Shown: positions 26,351-42,086, numbered from the stretch's first letter. The stretch: 64,000 nt of DNA from Pseudorhodoferax aquiterrae (GCF_014652235.1 NZ_BMYK01000027.1:16722-80721); one strand, 5' to 3'. Numbers and translations: made by a program. Notes: a model not told the origin generated them from the letters alone.

Positions 26351-28366
26351 ATGTTCGACACCGCCTTCCTGGACCTCCCCCCATTGCAGGGAGCCGCCGG
26401 AACGGTGGCGCTGCCGGGCTCCAAGAGCATCTCCAACCGCGTGCTGCTGCTGGCTGCGCTGTCGGCCGGCCAGACCGTCGTGCGCGACCTGCTGGATTCC
26501 GACGACACGCGCGTGATGCTGGCCGCGCTGGCCCAGCTCGGCTGCCGCATCGCGCGCGAAGGCAGCACCGTCACCATCACCGGCCTGGACGGCAAGCTCG
26601 CGACGACCGAGGCCGAACTGTTCATGGGCAATGCCGGCACCGCGATCCGGCCGCTGACCGCCGTGCTGGCGCTGCTGGGCGGCAAGTTCACGCTGACCGG
26701 CGTGCCGCGCATGTACGAGCGGCCCATCGGCGACCTCGTCGATGCGCTCGTGCAGCTGGGGTGTGCGATCGGCTATGGCGCCAACCCCGGCTACCCGCCG
26801 CTGGACATCGGCATGCCGGGCGTGCTGCAACTGGACCAGCCCATCCGCGTGCGCGGCGACGTCTCCAGCCAGTTCCTCACGGCGCTGTTGCTGGCGCTGC
26901 CGCTGGTGGCCCGGCGCGACATCGTGGTCGAGGTGGTCGGCGAACTGATCTCCAAGCCCTACGTGGAGATCACGTTGAACCTGCTGGCGCGCTTCGGCAT
27001 CGCGGTCGCGCGCGAGGGCTGGCAGCGTTTCACGATCCAGGCCGGCAGCCGCTACCAGTCGCCCGGCGAGATCCATGTCGAGGCCGACGCCTCGTCGGCC
27101 AGCTACTTCGTGGCGCTGGGCGCCATCGCGGCCGACGCCGCCCAGCCGCTGCGCATCGAGGGCGTGGGCGCAGCCTCGATCCAGGGCGACATCCGCTTCG
27201 TCGAAGCCGCCCAGGCCATGGGCGCGGCGGTCGAGGCCGGTCCCAACTGGCTGCAGGTGGCGCGCGGCGCCTGGCCGCTCAAGGCCATCGACCTCGATTG
27301 CAACCACATTCCCGATGCCGCCATGACGCTGGCCGTCATGGCGCTGTACGCCGACGGGCCGAGCCGGCTGCACAACATCGCAAGCTGGCGCGTCAAGGAG
27401 ACCGACCGCATCGCCGCCATGGCCGCCGAGCTGCGCAAGTTCGGTGCCGAGGTCGAGGAAGGCCAGGACTTCCTGCGCATCGTGCCGCCGCCGGCCGACC
27501 AGCCCTGGCCCAGCGCGGCCATCCACACCTACGACGACCACCGCGTCGCCATGTGCTTCTCGCTGGCCGCGTTCCACCGGCTGCGCCCGGGCGCGGCGCC
27601 CTCGGGCTCGCCGGTGCGCATCCTCGATCCCAAGTGCGTGGCCAAGACCTTCCCGGACTACTTTGAGACGCTGCTGTCGGTCTGCCGCGCCCCCACCTCC
27701 CAGGTGCCGGTGTTGTGCATCGACGGACCGACGGCCTCGGGCAAGGGCACGGTGGCCGCCGCCGTGGCGCGCGCGCTGGGCTACCACTTCCTCGATTCGG
27801 GCGCGATGTACCGCATCACGGCCTACGCGGCGCTACGTGCGGGCCACGCCATCGGCCCCGAGAGCGAAACGGCCATCGCTGCCATGGCCGCCACACTGCC
27901 CGTGCGCTTCGACGACGGCCGCATCTGGCTGGACACCGAGGACGTGACCGACGCGATCCGCACCGAGGAGGCCGGCATGAACGCCTCCAAGGTGTCGGCC
28001 CTGCCATCCGTGCGCGCTGCGCTGGTCGACCTGCAACTGAGCTTTCGCCGCCTGCCGGGGCTGGTCGCCGACGGTCGCGACATGGGCACGGTGATCTTCC
28101 CGGCAGCCCCGCTCAAGGTGTATCTGACGGCCAGCGCCGAGAGGCGCGCGGAGCGCCGGCATAAGCAATTGATTTCCAAAGGGATTTCAACTACAATTGC
28201 GACCCTTCGCGCGGACCTTGAGGCGCGCGACGCGCGGGATGCCTCCCGCCCCGTCGCCCCGCTTCGCGCCGCAGCCGATGCCCTCACCCTGGACAACTCC
28301 GATCTCACAGTGCAAGCCTGTGTCGATCGGGTCCTGGCCTGGTGGGATCAGCGGCAGGGGTTCTGA
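26351..28366 (+). CDS. aroA-cmk: Bifunctional EPSP synthase / cytidylate kinase fusion
   Basis: One 671-residue frame carries two enzymes. Residues about 1-445 are 3-phosphoshikimate 1-carboxyvinyltransferase ([29 protein letters not shown], the catalytic Asp region [27 protein letters not shown]). Residues about 452-671 are CMP kinase (P-loop [57 protein letters not shown]). No stop separates them and there is no ATG at the kinase start; only in-frame GTG codons at 27704 and 27710, without a ribosome site. A true fusion is therefore likely, as annotated in some Comamonadaceae. It lies 3 bp after tyrA. Confidence 0.92.
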   Translation: MFDTAFLDLPPLQGAAGTVALPGSKSISNRVLLLAALSAGQTVVRDLLDSDDTRVMLAALAQLGCRIAREGSTVTITGLDGKLATTEAELFMGNAGTAIRPLTAVLALLGGKFTLTGVPRMYERPIGDLVDALVQLGCAIGYGANPGYPPLDIGMPGVLQLDQPIRVRGDVSSQFLTALLLALPLVARRDIVVEVVGELISKPYVEITLNLLARFGIAVAREGWQRFTIQAGSRYQSPGEIHVEADASSASYFVALGAIAADAAQPLRIEGVGAASIQGDIRFVEAAQAMGAAVEAGPNWLQVARGAWPLKAIDLDCNHIPDAAMTLAVMALYADGPSRLHNIASWRVKETDRIAAMAAELRKFGAEVEEGQDFLRIVPPPADQPWPSAAIHTYDDHRVAMCFSLAAFHRLRPGAAPSGSPVRILDPKCVAKTFPDYFETLLSVCRAPTSQVPVLCIDGPTASGKGTVAAAVARALGYHFLDSGAMYRITAYAALRAGHAIGPESETAIAAMAATLPVRFDDGRIWLDTEDVTDAIRTEEAGMNASKVSALPSVRAALVDLQLSFRRLPGLVADGRDMGTVIFPAAPLKVYLTASAERRAERRHKQLISKGISTTIATLRADLEARDARDASRPVAPLRAAADALTLDNSDLTVQACVDRVLAWWDQRQGF

Positions 28367-28547
28367 GGCACACGCTCCAGGCCGCACGAAGAACCAGGCC
28401 CATCCGGCCAGCCCGCGCAGCAAGCGCATCGGCCGGGTGGATCGCAACCCAACCGTCGCGGGACGCTCCCGCAACTACCGCCACGACAGCCTTAGAAGCC
28501 CGCGCAATCCCGCGCAGGCAAACCCTGCTCCGTGGTCAAGGAAATAC
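28367..28547 (+). promoter_or_regulatory. rpsA leader region
   Basis: A 181-bp leader before S1. It contains a perfect small hairpin GCGGGA-CGC-TCCCGC at 28458-28472 and looser GC-rich pairings around 28410-28440. CAAGGAAA is the ribosome site. In E. coli S1 represses its own translation through structures in this leader. A similar use here is inference. Confidence 0.4.
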
Positions 28548-30236
<1,689 letters not shown>

Positions 30237-30251
30237 GCGTTGCTTGAAAGG

Positions 30252-30329
30252 CGCACGGGAACGCATGTTCCTGTGCGACATTCGTCGGGCCAGCACCGCC
30301 ACCCCACCAGGGGTTGGAGGACTGGCCCG
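30252..30329 (+). other. Two hairpins between rpsA and ihfB
   Basis: CGCACGGGAAC (30252-30262) pairs with GTTCCTGTGCG (30267-30277) over a GCAT loop with one G-U. CGGGCCAG (30286-30293) pairs with CTGGCCCG (30322-30329). Neither has a T-run, so they look like processing or attenuation structures that would lower ihfB relative to rpsA, not full terminators. Confidence 0.5.
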
Positions 30330-30356
30330 ATTCCATTGATGCAGCCTTGAACCGAC

Positions 30357-30671
30357 ATGACCCGATCCGATCTCGTTGAAGAACTGGCGGCCCGCTTCAG
30401 CCAGCTGACCCACCGCGATGCCGAGCACGCGGTCAAGACCATCCTGGACGCCGTGGGCGACGCGCTGGTCCGAGGCCACCGCGTGGAGATCCGCGGCTTC
30501 GGCAGCTTCTCGATCAACCGGCGTCCGCCGCGCATGGGCCGCAACCCGCGCAGCGGCGAGGCCGTGGCCATTCCCGAAAAGCGCGTGCCGCATTTCAAGC
30601 CCGGCAAGGCGCTGCGCGAGGCCGTGGACAAGGGTCCGCTGGACGCCGACGATCGGCGTTACGACCGCTGA
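30357..30671 (+). CDS. ihfB: Integration host factor subunit beta
   Basis: A 104-residue HU/IHF-family DNA-bending protein. It has [14 protein letters not shown] at the N-terminus, [15 protein letters not shown] and the DNA-intercalating arm [15 protein letters not shown]. It pairs with IhfA, encoded elsewhere. IHF also assists sigma-54 promoters such as those at the end of this window. The rpsA-ihfB-lapA-lapB order is typical. Confidence 0.96.
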   Translation: MTRSDLVEELAARFSQLTHRDAEHAVKTILDAVGDALVRGHRVEIRGFGSFSINRRPPRMGRNPRSGEAVAIPEKRVPHFKPGKALREAVDKGPLDADDRRYDR

Positions 30672-30735
30672 CGCGGCGTGGTCTTTCGGGCCTGCGGCCC
30701 GACCGTAGAATGCCCTGGATGAGGACATTCGCTTC

Positions 30736-31068
30736 ATGAAGAATCTGGTGTGGCTGCTCAAGTGGATACTGAAAGCAGCCATTTTTTTTACCCTGTTCGC
30801 ATTCGCGCTGAACAACCAGCACGAGGGTGCGGTGCGCTTTTTCTTCGGCACCGAATGGCGTGCGCCCATGGTGCTCGTGGTGCTGGCCGCGTTCGCGCTG
30901 GGCCTGGCGCTCGGCGTGGTCGCTATGGCGCCGCGCTGGTGGCGCCAGCGCCAGGCCCAGCGTGGCATGGTGGTCGAGCCGCCCGTGCCCGCGCCCATCG
31001 CCCCGCCACCGCCTGCCGAGGCCGCCACCGACACCAGCCTGGGCAACGTGCCGCGTCATGGACTTTGA
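30736..31068 (+). CDS. lapA: Lipopolysaccharide assembly protein A
   Basis: A 110-residue inner-membrane protein with two helices (about 8-26 and 43-65) and a Pro-rich cytoplasmic tail, as in the LapA/DUF1049 family. It contains the family string NNQHEGAVRFFFG. With LapB it regulates LpxC degradation by FtsH and so LPS amount. Its end overlaps the lapB start by 11 bp, so the two are translationally coupled. Confidence 0.9.
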   Translation: MKNLVWLLKWILKAAIFFTLFAFALNNQHEGAVRFFFGTEWRAPMVLVVLAAFALGLALGVVAMAPRWWRQRQAQRGMVVEPPVPAPIAPPPPAEAATDTSLGNVPRHGL

Positions 31069-32215
31069 TCTCGGCTGGATCCTGCTGGGCCTGCCGGTGG
31101 CCTTCGTGCTGGGCTGGCTGGCCTCGCGGCTGGACCTGCGCCAGCTGCGCATCGAGAACCGGCGCGCGCCCAAGGCCTACTTCAAGGGCCTGAACTACCT
31201 GCTCAACGAGCAGCAGGACCAGGCCATCGACGCCTTCATCGAGGCCGTGCAGAAGGACCCGGACACCACCGAGCTGCACTTCGCGCTGGGCAACCTGTTC
31301 CGCCGCCGCGGCGAATACCAGCGTGCCGTGCGCGTGCACGAACACCTGCTCTCGCGCGCCGACCTCAGCGCCGCCGACCGCCACCGCGCCCAGCACGATC
31401 TGGCGCTGGACTTCCTCAAGGCGGGCCTGCTCGACCGCGCCGAAGACGCGCTGCGCAAGCTCGAAGGCACGCGCTACGAGGCCCAGGCCCTGCTTGCATT
31501 GCTGGCCATCTACGAACGCTCGCGCGACTGGCCGCAGGCCACCGAGATCGCGCAGAAGCTGCAGGACCATGGCGAGGGCAGCTTCAGCGGGCGCATGGCC
31601 CATTACCTGTGCGAGCAGGCTGCCGCGCGCAACGCGGCGGGCGACCCGGACGGCGCGGCGCAGCTGCTCGCGCGTGCCATCGTCACCGCGCCGCAAGCAC
31701 CGCGCCCGCGCATCGACCAGGCGCTGATGCAGGTCAAGGCCGAGCGGCATGCCGACGCGCTGCACACGCTGCTGGAACTGGCCGCCGTCGCACCGCAGTC
31801 TGTGCCGCTGATCGCCCACGCGCTGGCCCAGACCGGCAGCGCCAGCGGCCAGGCGGAACGCACGCTGGCCGCGCTGCAGGAAAGCTACGACCACTTCCCC
31901 TCGCTGGACGTGCTGGACGCCATCGTGGCCCTCGAAGGCGCACAGGGCGACCGGCGCGACCAGGCACGCCAACGCTACCTGCAGCACCTGGAGCGCGAGC
32001 AGTCGCTGGTGGCCACGGCGCGCTGGCTGGCCGGCGAGAAGCTCGAGCACGAGCAGTTCCATCCCCAGGTGCAGCGCGCCATCGAGCACGCCACGCGGCC
32101 GCTCACGCGCTACCGCTGCGCCGCCTGCGGTTTCGAGGCCAAGCAGCACTTCTGGCAGTGCCCGGGCTGCCAGGCCTGGGACAGCTATCCGCCGCGCCGC
32201 GTGGAGGAACTATGA
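31058..32215 (+). CDS. lapB: Lipopolysaccharide assembly protein B
   Basis: A 385-residue protein with an N-terminal membrane helix (LGWILLGLPVAFVLGWLAS), the RAPKAYFKGLNYLLNEQ motif, a superhelix of TPR repeats and a C-terminal rubredoxin-type metal site. That site has Cys354, Cys357, Cys368 and Cys371 (YRCAACGF, WQCPGCQAW). It brings LpxC to FtsH and coordinates LPS assembly. The start at 31058 overlaps lapA, and the stop overlaps the next gene (ATGA). Confidence 0.95.
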   Translation: MDFDLGWILLGLPVAFVLGWLASRLDLRQLRIENRRAPKAYFKGLNYLLNEQQDQAIDAFIEAVQKDPDTTELHFALGNLFRRRGEYQRAVRVHEHLLSRADLSAADRHRAQHDLALDFLKAGLLDRAEDALRKLEGTRYEAQALLALLAIYERSRDWPQATEIAQKLQDHGEGSFSGRMAHYLCEQAAARNAAGDPDGAAQLLARAIVTAPQAPRPRIDQALMQVKAERHADALHTLLELAAVAPQSVPLIAHALAQTGSASGQAERTLAALQESYDHFPSLDVLDAIVALEGAQGDRRDQARQRYLQHLEREQSLVATARWLAGEKLEHEQFHPQVQRAIEHATRPLTRYRCAACGFEAKQHFWQCPGCQAWDSYPPRRVEEL

Positions 32216-33177
32216 CGACCACCCCTGCGCTGCTGCGCAACCCCTTTCCGAGCCGCGACGCGCTCGCCGAAGCCCGCGTGCTCGTCGTCGGCGACGCCAT
32301 GCTGGACCGCTATTGGTACGGCGCGGTCGACCGCATCTCGCCCGAGGCCCCCGTGCCCGTGGTGCGCGTCACGCGCGAGGAAGAGCGCATCGGCGCGGCG
32401 GCCAACGTGGCCTACAACATCGTCACGCTGGGCGCGCAGGCCTCGCTGCTGACCGTGGTCGGCGAGGACGAAGCCAGCCACAAGCTCGAGGACTTGGTCG
32501 CCGCCACCGGCATCGTGCCGCATTTCGGCCGCGACGCGCAGATGCGCACCACGGTCAAGCTGCGCGTGATCGGCCGCCAGCAGCAGTTGCTGCGGCTGGA
32601 TTTCGAGACCGTGCCCGAGACCGAGACGCTGGCCTCGCAGTCCGCGCTGTTCGCCGAACTCATGCCGCAGCATGCCGCCGTGCTCTTTTCCGATTACGGC
32701 AAGGGCGGCCTGGCCCACGTGGAGCAGATGATCGAAGCCGCGCGCGCGGCCGGCAAGGCCGTGCTGATCGACCCCAAGGGCAGCGACTACTCGCGCTACC
32801 GCGGCGCCACGCTGATCACGCCCAACCGCGCCGAACTGCAACAGGTGGTCGGCGGCTGGCGCAACGAGGACGAACTGCGCGCCAAGGCCCAGCGCCTGCG
32901 CAGCGAACTCGCGCTCGAAGGGCTCCTGCTCACGCGCAGCGAGGAAGGCATGACGCTGTTCGACGAACATGGCGAGGCCCATGTCGCGGCCCAGGCGCGC
33001 GAAGTCTTCGACGTGACGGGCGCCGGCGACACCGTGATCGCCACCATGGCCGCGCTGGTCGCCGCCGGCTGCAGCCTGCGCGACGCCATGCCCATGGCCA
33101 ACAAGGCCGGCGCCATCGTGGTCGGCAAGTTCGGCACGGCCACGGCCAGCTACGAAGAACTGTTCGGGACCGATTGA
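32212..33177 (+). CDS. rfaE1: D-glycero-beta-D-manno-heptose-7-phosphate kinase
   Basis: A 321-residue PfkB-family kinase making heptose 1,7-bisphosphate for LPS inner core. It has [24 protein letters not shown]-like [11 protein letters not shown], and the catalytic [14 protein letters not shown]. Only domain I of HldE is present, so the adenylyltransferase must be a separate gene. The start overlaps lapB; hldD follows 1 bp after the stop. Confidence 0.93.
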   Translation: MTTTPALLRNPFPSRDALAEARVLVVGDAMLDRYWYGAVDRISPEAPVPVVRVTREEERIGAAANVAYNIVTLGAQASLLTVVGEDEASHKLEDLVAATGIVPHFGRDAQMRTTVKLRVIGRQQQLLRLDFETVPETETLASQSALFAELMPQHAAVLFSDYGKGGLAHVEQMIEAARAAGKAVLIDPKGSDYSRYRGATLITPNRAELQQVVGGWRNEDELRAKAQRLRSELALEGLLLTRSEEGMTLFDEHGEAHVAAQAREVFDVTGAGDTVIATMAALVAAGCSLRDAMPMANKAGAIVVGKFGTATASYEELFGTD

Positions 33178-33178
33178 G

Positions 33179-34177
33179 ATGCCACGCTACGTAGTCACCG
33201 GCGCCGCCGGCTTCATCGGCAGCAACCTCGTGAAGGGTCTGAACGCCCGCGGCGAGACCGACATCATCGCGGTGGACGACCTCACGCAGGGCGACAAGTT
33301 CCGCAACCTCGTGGACCTCTCGATCGCCGACTACGTGGACGCGGCCGACTTCTACACCCGCTTCGACCAGGGCCACTACGGCCGCGTCGAGGCCGTGTTC
33401 CACGAAGGCGCCTGCAGCGACACCATGGAGAGCAATGGCCAGTACATGATGGCCAACAACTACACGCTCACGGTGCACCTCTGGGAAGCCTGCCAGCGCC
33501 AGCGCACGCGCTTGCTGTATGCCTCCTCGGCCGCCACCTACGGCGGCTCGGCCGTGTTCAAGGAAGAGCCGGCCAACGAAGCACCGCTCAACGTCTACGG
33601 CTACTCCAAGCTGCTGGTGGACCAGCGCCTGCGCCGCGAGATCGGCACCGCATTCGAGCGCGCGCGCCAGCAGACCGTGGGATTCCGCTACTTCAACGTC
33701 TACGGCCCGCGCGAACAGCACAAGGGCCGCATGGCCAGCGTGGCCTTCCACCAGTACCACCAGTTCCAGGCCGAGCAGCAGGTGCGCCTGTTCGGCGAGT
33801 ACGGCGGCTACGCACCCGGCGAGCAGGAGCGCGACTTTGTCTGGATCGACGACGTGGTGGCCGTGAACCTCTGGTTCCTGGACCACCCGGAACGCTCGGG
33901 CCTGTTCAACCTCGGCACGGGCCGGGCCCAACCCTTCAACGACGTGGCGCTGGCCGTGGTCAACGCCCGCCGCGGCACTGCGCTGACGCTGGAGGAGGCC
34001 GTGCAGCAGGAGGCCATCGTCTACACGCCCTTCCCCGATGCGCTGCGCGGCAAGTACCAGTGCCACACCCAGGCCGACCTCACCGCCCTGCGCGCGGCCG
34101 GCTGCGACCATGCCTTCGCCGACGTGCGCACGGGCGTGACGGCCTACATGCAGGCCCTGGCCCTCGCGGGCGCCTGA
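33179..34177 (+). CDS. hldD: ADP-L-glycero-D-manno-heptose 6-epimerase
   Basis: A 332-residue short-chain dehydrogenase/epimerase with [17 protein letters not shown], catalytic Ser/Tyr-x-x-x-Lys ([21 protein letters not shown]) and [18 protein letters not shown], characteristic for HldD. It makes the L,D-heptose donor for LPS core. The immediate position after the heptose kinase fits one pathway. Confidence 0.96.
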   Translation: MPRYVVTGAAGFIGSNLVKGLNARGETDIIAVDDLTQGDKFRNLVDLSIADYVDAADFYTRFDQGHYGRVEAVFHEGACSDTMESNGQYMMANNYTLTVHLWEACQRQRTRLLYASSAATYGGSAVFKEEPANEAPLNVYGYSKLLVDQRLRREIGTAFERARQQTVGFRYFNVYGPREQHKGRMASVAFHQYHQFQAEQQVRLFGEYGGYAPGEQERDFVWIDDVVAVNLWFLDHPERSGLFNLGTGRAQPFNDVALAVVNARRGTALTLEEAVQQEAIVYTPFPDALRGKYQCHTQADLTALRAAGCDHAFADVRTGVTAYMQALALAGA

Positions 34178-34432
34178 GCCCATGCGCAGCGCCCTGGTCG
34201 CCGTGCTGCTGGCCCTGGCCACGCCCGTCTGGGCGCTCGAAGTCAACCAGGCCAGCGCCGCAGAGCTGGACGGCCTGCGCGGCATCGGCCCCGGCCTGTC
34301 CACGCCCATGCTCGAGGAGCGCGCCAAGGCGCCGTTCCGCGACTGGGCCGATCTGATGGCCCGCATCAAGGGGATCGGGCCGGGCAACGCGGCGCGCTTC
34401 TCGGCCCAGGGCCTGCGCGTGAACGGCCAGGC

Positions 34433-38107
<3,675 letters not shown>

Positions 38108-38223
38108 GCGCAGGACTCCGCATGCATGGTACGTGCCCGCCCTTGCGGACAAACACGGGGCGGGTGGCCCGGGAATTGCGTCTATGCTGGCTTTCTTCGC
38201 CTTCCCCATCCACCGGAGAGACC

Positions 38224-39192
38224 ATGAAGCTTCATTCCGTCCTGCTCGCGACTGCCGCGCTGGCCTGTGCGTCCCATGCATCCGCCCAGGCCAAGTGGGA
38301 CCTTCCGGCCGCCTACCCGGCCACCAACTTCCACACCGTCAACCTGAACCAGTTCGCGGCCGACGTGGACAAGGCCACCGGCGGCAAGCTCAAGATCACG
38401 GTGCATGCCAACGCCTCGCTGTTCAAGGCGCCCGAGATCAAGCGCGCCGTGCAGGGTGGCCAGGCCCAGGCAGGCGAGATCCTGCTCGTGAACTTCCAGA
38501 ACGAATGGCAGGTGTTCGGCGCCGACGGCATCCCGTTCCTGGCCGACAGCTACGACTCCGCCTGGAAGCTCTACCAGGCGCAAAAGCCGCTGCTGGACAA
38601 GAAGCTCGGCGAACAGGGCATGGCCCTGCTCTACACCGTGGCCTGGCCGCCCCAGGGCATCTACGTGAAGAAGCCGATCCAGTCCGCCGCCGACCTCAAG
38701 GGCGTGAAGTGGCGCGCCTACAGCCCGGCCACGGCCCGCATCGCCGAGCTCGTGGGCGCCCAGCCCGTCACGGTGCAGGCCGCCGAACTGTCGCAGGCCA
38801 TGGCCACCGGCGTCATCGAGTCCTACATGTCCTCGGGGTCCACCGGCTTCGACACCAAGACCTACGAACACATCAAGTACTGGTACGACACCCAGGCCTG
38901 GTTGCCCAAGAACGCCGTCATCGTCAACAAGGCCGCGCTCGACGCCCTCGACGCAACGACCAGGGCAGCGCTGCTCAAGGCCGCTGCCGAGGCCGAGACG
39001 CGCGGCTGGGCGGCGTCCAAGAAGGAAAACACCGACACGCAGGAAAAGCTCAAGGCCAACGGCATGAACATCCTGCCGCCGCCTGCGCAGCTCAAGGCCG
39101 ACATGGCCAAGGTCGGCGACACCATGCTCAAGGAATGGCTCGACAAGGCCGGCCCCGACGGCAAGGCCCTGGTCGACGCGTACCGCAAGTAA
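38224..39192 (+). CDS. TRAP transporter substrate-binding protein (DctP family)
   Basis: A 322-residue periplasmic receptor with a signal peptide ending SHASAQ and DctP-family features: [29 protein letters not shown], the carboxylate-gripping Arg region [22 protein letters not shown] and [18 protein letters not shown] precedes the ATG. It is followed 9 bp later by DctQ and then DctM, a complete secondary transporter powered by sodium or protons. Confidence 0.92.
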   Translation: MKLHSVLLATAALACASHASAQAKWDLPAAYPATNFHTVNLNQFAADVDKATGGKLKITVHANASLFKAPEIKRAVQGGQAQAGEILLVNFQNEWQVFGADGIPFLADSYDSAWKLYQAQKPLLDKKLGEQGMALLYTVAWPPQGIYVKKPIQSAADLKGVKWRAYSPATARIAELVGAQPVTVQAAELSQAMATGVIESYMSSGSTGFDTKTYEHIKYWYDTQAWLPKNAVIVNKAALDALDATTRAALLKAAAEAETRGWAASKKENTDTQEKLKANGMNILPPPAQLKADMAKVGDTMLKEWLDKAGPDGKALVDAYRK

Positions 39193-39201
39193 GCGCAAGG
39201 C

Positions 39202-39711
39202 ATGCGTCGCCTGCTCGACGCGCTCTACGACGGCGCCGCCTGGCTGGCGGCGCTGTTCATGGTCGCGCTGCTGATCTCCGTGCTGCTGTCCATCCTGGGC
39301 CGGCAGCTGCATTTCAACATTCCCGGCATCGACGCCTATGCAGGCTACCTGATGGCCGCCGCCGGCTTCCTGGCGCTGGCGCACACGCTCAAGCGCGGTG
39401 AGCACATCCGCGTGACGCTGCTGATCAACGCCCTGCGCGGGGGTGCACGCAGGGCGCTGGAGCTGTGGTCGCTGGGCCTGGCCACGCTGCTGGCATTGTT
39501 GTTCGCGTTCTACAGCTGCCGTCTGGCCTGGCAGTCTCACGCGTTCCACGACATCTCCACCTCCAACGACGCAACGCCGCTGTGGATCCCGCAGCTGGCC
39601 ATGGCGGTCGGCACGGTGGTGTTCGCCATCGCCTTCGCCGACGAGCTGGTGCTCGAGCTGCGCGGGCGCCGCGTGCAGGCCGCCAGCGGGGAGGCGCTGC
39701 GCAATGAGTGA
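39202..39711 (+). CDS. TRAP transporter small permease (DctQ)
   Basis: A 169-residue membrane protein with four helices (about 12-32, 45-62, 84-104, 130-152) and the family element KRGEHIRVTLLI. It ends inside the start of dctM (8-bp overlap), so the two are made together. It bridges the receptor and the large permease. Confidence 0.92.
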   Translation: MRRLLDALYDGAAWLAALFMVALLISVLLSILGRQLHFNIPGIDAYAGYLMAAAGFLALAHTLKRGEHIRVTLLINALRGGARRALELWSLGLATLLALLFAFYSCRLAWQSHAFHDISTSNDATPLWIPQLAMAVGTVVFAIAFADELVLELRGRRVQAASGEALRNE

Positions 39712-41002
39712 CCTCGCCATCACCGGCCTGCTGGTGCTGTCGCTGTTCCTGATCCTGGGCAGCGGCGTCTGGATCGGCCTCACGCTGTCGGGCGTGGCCT
39801 GGATCGGCATGCAGATGTTCTCCTCCAGGCCCGCCGGCGACGCCATGGCCGTGACGATCTGGGGCTCCGCTTCGAGCTGGACGCTCACGGCGCTGCCGCT
39901 GTTCGTCTGGATGGGCGAGATCCTGTTCCGCACGCGGCTGAGCCAGGACATGTTCAAGGGCCTGTCGCCCTGGATGCAGGCCCTGCCGGGGCGGCTGCTG
40001 CACACCAACGTGGTGGGCTGCACGATCTTCGCGGCGGTGTCGGGCTCCAGCGCCGCCACCTGCGCCACCATCGGCAAGATGACGCTGCCCGAGCTCAAGC
40101 GCCGCGGCTACCCCGACCACATGGTCGTGGGCACACTGGCCGGCGCCAGCACGCTGGGGCTGCTGATCCCGCCGTCCATCATCATGATCGTCTACGGCGT
40201 GGCGGCCGAGGTCTCGATCGCGCGGCTGTTCATCGCCGGGGTCGTGCCCGGCCTGGTGCTGGGCCTGCTGTTCTCCGGCTACATCATGCTGTGGGCCCTG
40301 CGCAACCCCGAGCAGGTGCCCGCGGCGGATGCGAAGACCAGCTTCGCGCAGAAGCTCGCGGCCTCGCGCAGCCTGATCCCGGTGGTGCTGCTCATCGTGG
40401 CGGTGCTGGGCTCCATCTACACGGGCATCGCCACGGCCACCGAGGCGGCGGCACTGGGCGTGGTGGGCTCGCTCATCATCTCGGCGGCGCAGGGCTCGCT
40501 GAACTGGGCCACCTTCCGCGATGCGCTGCTGGGCGCCACAAGGCTGTACTGCATGATCGCGCTGATCCTCGCGGGCGCGGCCTTTCTCACGCTGTCCATG
40601 GGCTACATCGGCCTGCCGCGGCACCTGGCGGAGTGGATCGCCACGCTGGGCCTGAGCCAGGGCCAGCTGATCGCGGCACTGGCCGTGTTCTTCATCATCC
40701 TGGGCTGCTTCCTGGACGGCATTTCCATGGTGGTGCTGACCATGGGCGTGCTGATGCCCACGGTGCAGAAGGCCGGCATCGACCCGATCTGGTTCGGCAT
40801 CTTCATCGTGCTGGTCGTGGAGATGGCGCAGATCACGCCGCCCGTGGGCTTCAACCTGTTCGTGCTGCAGGGCATGACGGGCAAGGAGCTGCCCTGGATC
40901 GCCAAGGTCTCGGTGCCGATGTTCGCGCTGGTGTGCCTGGCGGTGCTGCTGCTGTACCTGTTCCCCGGCCTGGTCACCTGGCTGCCGCAGAAGATGATGT
41001 GA
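39704..41002 (+). CDS. TRAP transporter large permease (DctM)
   Basis: A 432-residue permease with about 12 hydrophobic segments. Family motifs are VGCTIFAAVSGSSAATCATIGKM (split: GCTIFAAVSGSSAAT and IGKMTLPELKRRGY), GTLAGASTLGLLIPPS, TGIATATEAAALGVVG and ITPPVGFNLFVLQG. Sodium or proton symport is known for the family. Its 3' end overlaps the convergent racemase-like gene by 29 bp. Confidence 0.94.
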   Translation: MSDLAITGLLVLSLFLILGSGVWIGLTLSGVAWIGMQMFSSRPAGDAMAVTIWGSASSWTLTALPLFVWMGEILFRTRLSQDMFKGLSPWMQALPGRLLHTNVVGCTIFAAVSGSSAATCATIGKMTLPELKRRGYPDHMVVGTLAGASTLGLLIPPSIIMIVYGVAAEVSIARLFIAGVVPGLVLGLLFSGYIMLWALRNPEQVPAADAKTSFAQKLAASRSLIPVVLLIVAVLGSIYTGIATATEAAALGVVGSLIISAAQGSLNWATFRDALLGATRLYCMIALILAGAAFLTLSMGYIGLPRHLAEWIATLGLSQGQLIAALAVFFIILGCFLDGISMVVLTMGVLMPTVQKAGIDPIWFGIFIVLVVEMAQITPPVGFNLFVLQGMTGKELPWIAKVSVPMFALVCLAVLLLYLFPGLVTWLPQKMM

Positions 41003-41711
41003 CGGCCGCACGCAGCACCGGGTCGTCCAGCAGCGACTGGCAGCGCCAGCCCGTCGCCGCCTGCACCGCCGCCGCATAGGGCGGCAGGTTGGTGCATTCC
41101 AGCACCAGCGTGCGCAGTTCGGGCGCGCGGGCCTGCAGCGCCAGGGCCGCGGCGACCACCTCGGCCTCGGCCCGGGCGGCATCCAGCGCATCGGCGTTGC
41201 CCAGGATCGCGGCGACGAAATGGCTGTCCGGCGCCACGCCCTGCACCACCACATCGGGCAAGCGCGCGGACGGTACGCCGGCCGCATGCAGGTGTGCTGG
41301 CGTGAGCGCTCGGGCATCGATGGTCAGCACCCCCACCCGCTGCGCCGCGTCCAGCAAGGGCGGCAGCTGCAGCAGGCTGGAGCTGCGCACGGGGACGGGA
41401 GTCACCGCTTGCAACAGGTCCTGCAGCAGCACCAGAAAACCGCAGCTCGTCGTCACGGCGCAGGCGCCCTGCGCTGCCAGTGCCCGCACGGCATCCACGA
41501 AGGCCGGCGCCATGGCCCGCAGCGCGGTCGGCGAGCCGACCACCTCGCGCGGCCACGCGCCCGCCACGCGCATGTGGCGCACGGCGCAGCCAAAGCTGTC
41601 GGGATGGCCGATGTCGCCGAGCGGGCGGGGAAAGCGCGTGTCCAGCATGACCACGCCCAGCCAGCCCGTGGCTGCGGCTACAGTGGCGGGCGAACCGTTC
41701 CGAGTCACCAC
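40974..41711 (-). CDS. Asp/Glu/hydantoin racemase-like protein
   Basis: A 245-residue member of the aspartate/glutamate racemase superfamily. The two active-site cysteines are Cys90 (AVTTSCGFLVLLQ) and Cys206 (LVLECTNLPPY). The N-terminal strand LGVVMLDTRFPRP is needed for the fold, so a GTG at 41711 is the most plausible start; the first ATG (41648) would remove half that strand. Together with oxoprolinase/hydantoinase and the TRAP system it suggests racemisation of an imported D- or cyclic amino acid. Its start lies 3 bp from the divergent crcB start. Confidence 0.8.
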   Translation of the reverse strand: MVTRNGSPATVAAATGWLGVVMLDTRFPRPLGDIGHPDSFGCAVRHMRVAGAWPREVVGSPTALRAMAPAFVDAVRALAAQGACAVTTSCGFLVLLQDLLQAVTPVPVRSSSLLQLPPLLDAAQRVGVLTIDARALTPAHLHAAGVPSARLPDVVVQGVAPDSHFVAAILGNADALDAARAEAEVVAAALALQARAPELRTLVLECTNLPPYAAAVQAATGWRCQSLLDDPVLRAAVTSSSAAAR

Positions 41712-41714
41712 ACC

Positions 41715-42086
41715 ATGCTATCTGTCATCGCCGTCTGTTGCGGCGCCTGCCTGGGCGCGCTGGGCCGCTGGGGCCTGTCCCTGTGGCTCAACGCCCATGG
41801 CCCGATCCCGCTGGGGACGCTGGCAGCCAATCTGATCGGGGGCTATCTGATCGGCGTGTGCATCGGCATGTTCGAGGCCGCACCGGCCTTGCACCCGGCG
41901 TGGCGGCTGGCGCTCGTCACCGGATTCCTGGGTGCGCTGACGACGTTTTCCAGCTTTTCTGCCGAAGTCGTGCTCATGCTGCGGGACGAACGCTACGGCG
42001 TGGCACTGGCCACCGCAGCCATCCATCTGCTCGGCTCGCTGGCGCTGACCATTGCGGGCTTGCGCACCGTGCTCGTGCTGCGCTGA
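41715..42086 (+). CDS. crcB: Fluoride ion channel (CrcB/Fluc)
   Basis: A 123-residue four-helix membrane protein. It has GALGRWGLSLWLN, GTLAANLIGGYLIG (conserved Asn of the pore) and GFLGALTTFSSFSAEV with the FTTFSTF-type polar track. Dual-topology dimers export fluoride. No fluoride riboswitch is recognisable in the short upstream region, which is occupied by the divergent gene. Confidence 0.92.
   Translation: MLSVIAVCCGACLGALGRWGLSLWLNAHGPIPLGTLAANLIGGYLIGVCIGMFEAAPALHPAWRLALVTGFLGALTTFSSFSAEVVLMLRDERYGVALATAAIHLLGSLALTIAGLRTVLVLR

Noticed and set aside
27704..28366. Separate cmk gene
   Set aside because: No stop after aroA, no ATG and no ribosome site at the kinase start; a fusion is simpler, although GTG initiation cannot be fully excluded.
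41640..41714. Fluoride riboswitch before crcB
   Set aside because: The short region lies inside the divergent racemase-like gene and shows none of the conserved GGxGAUGGC-type elements.
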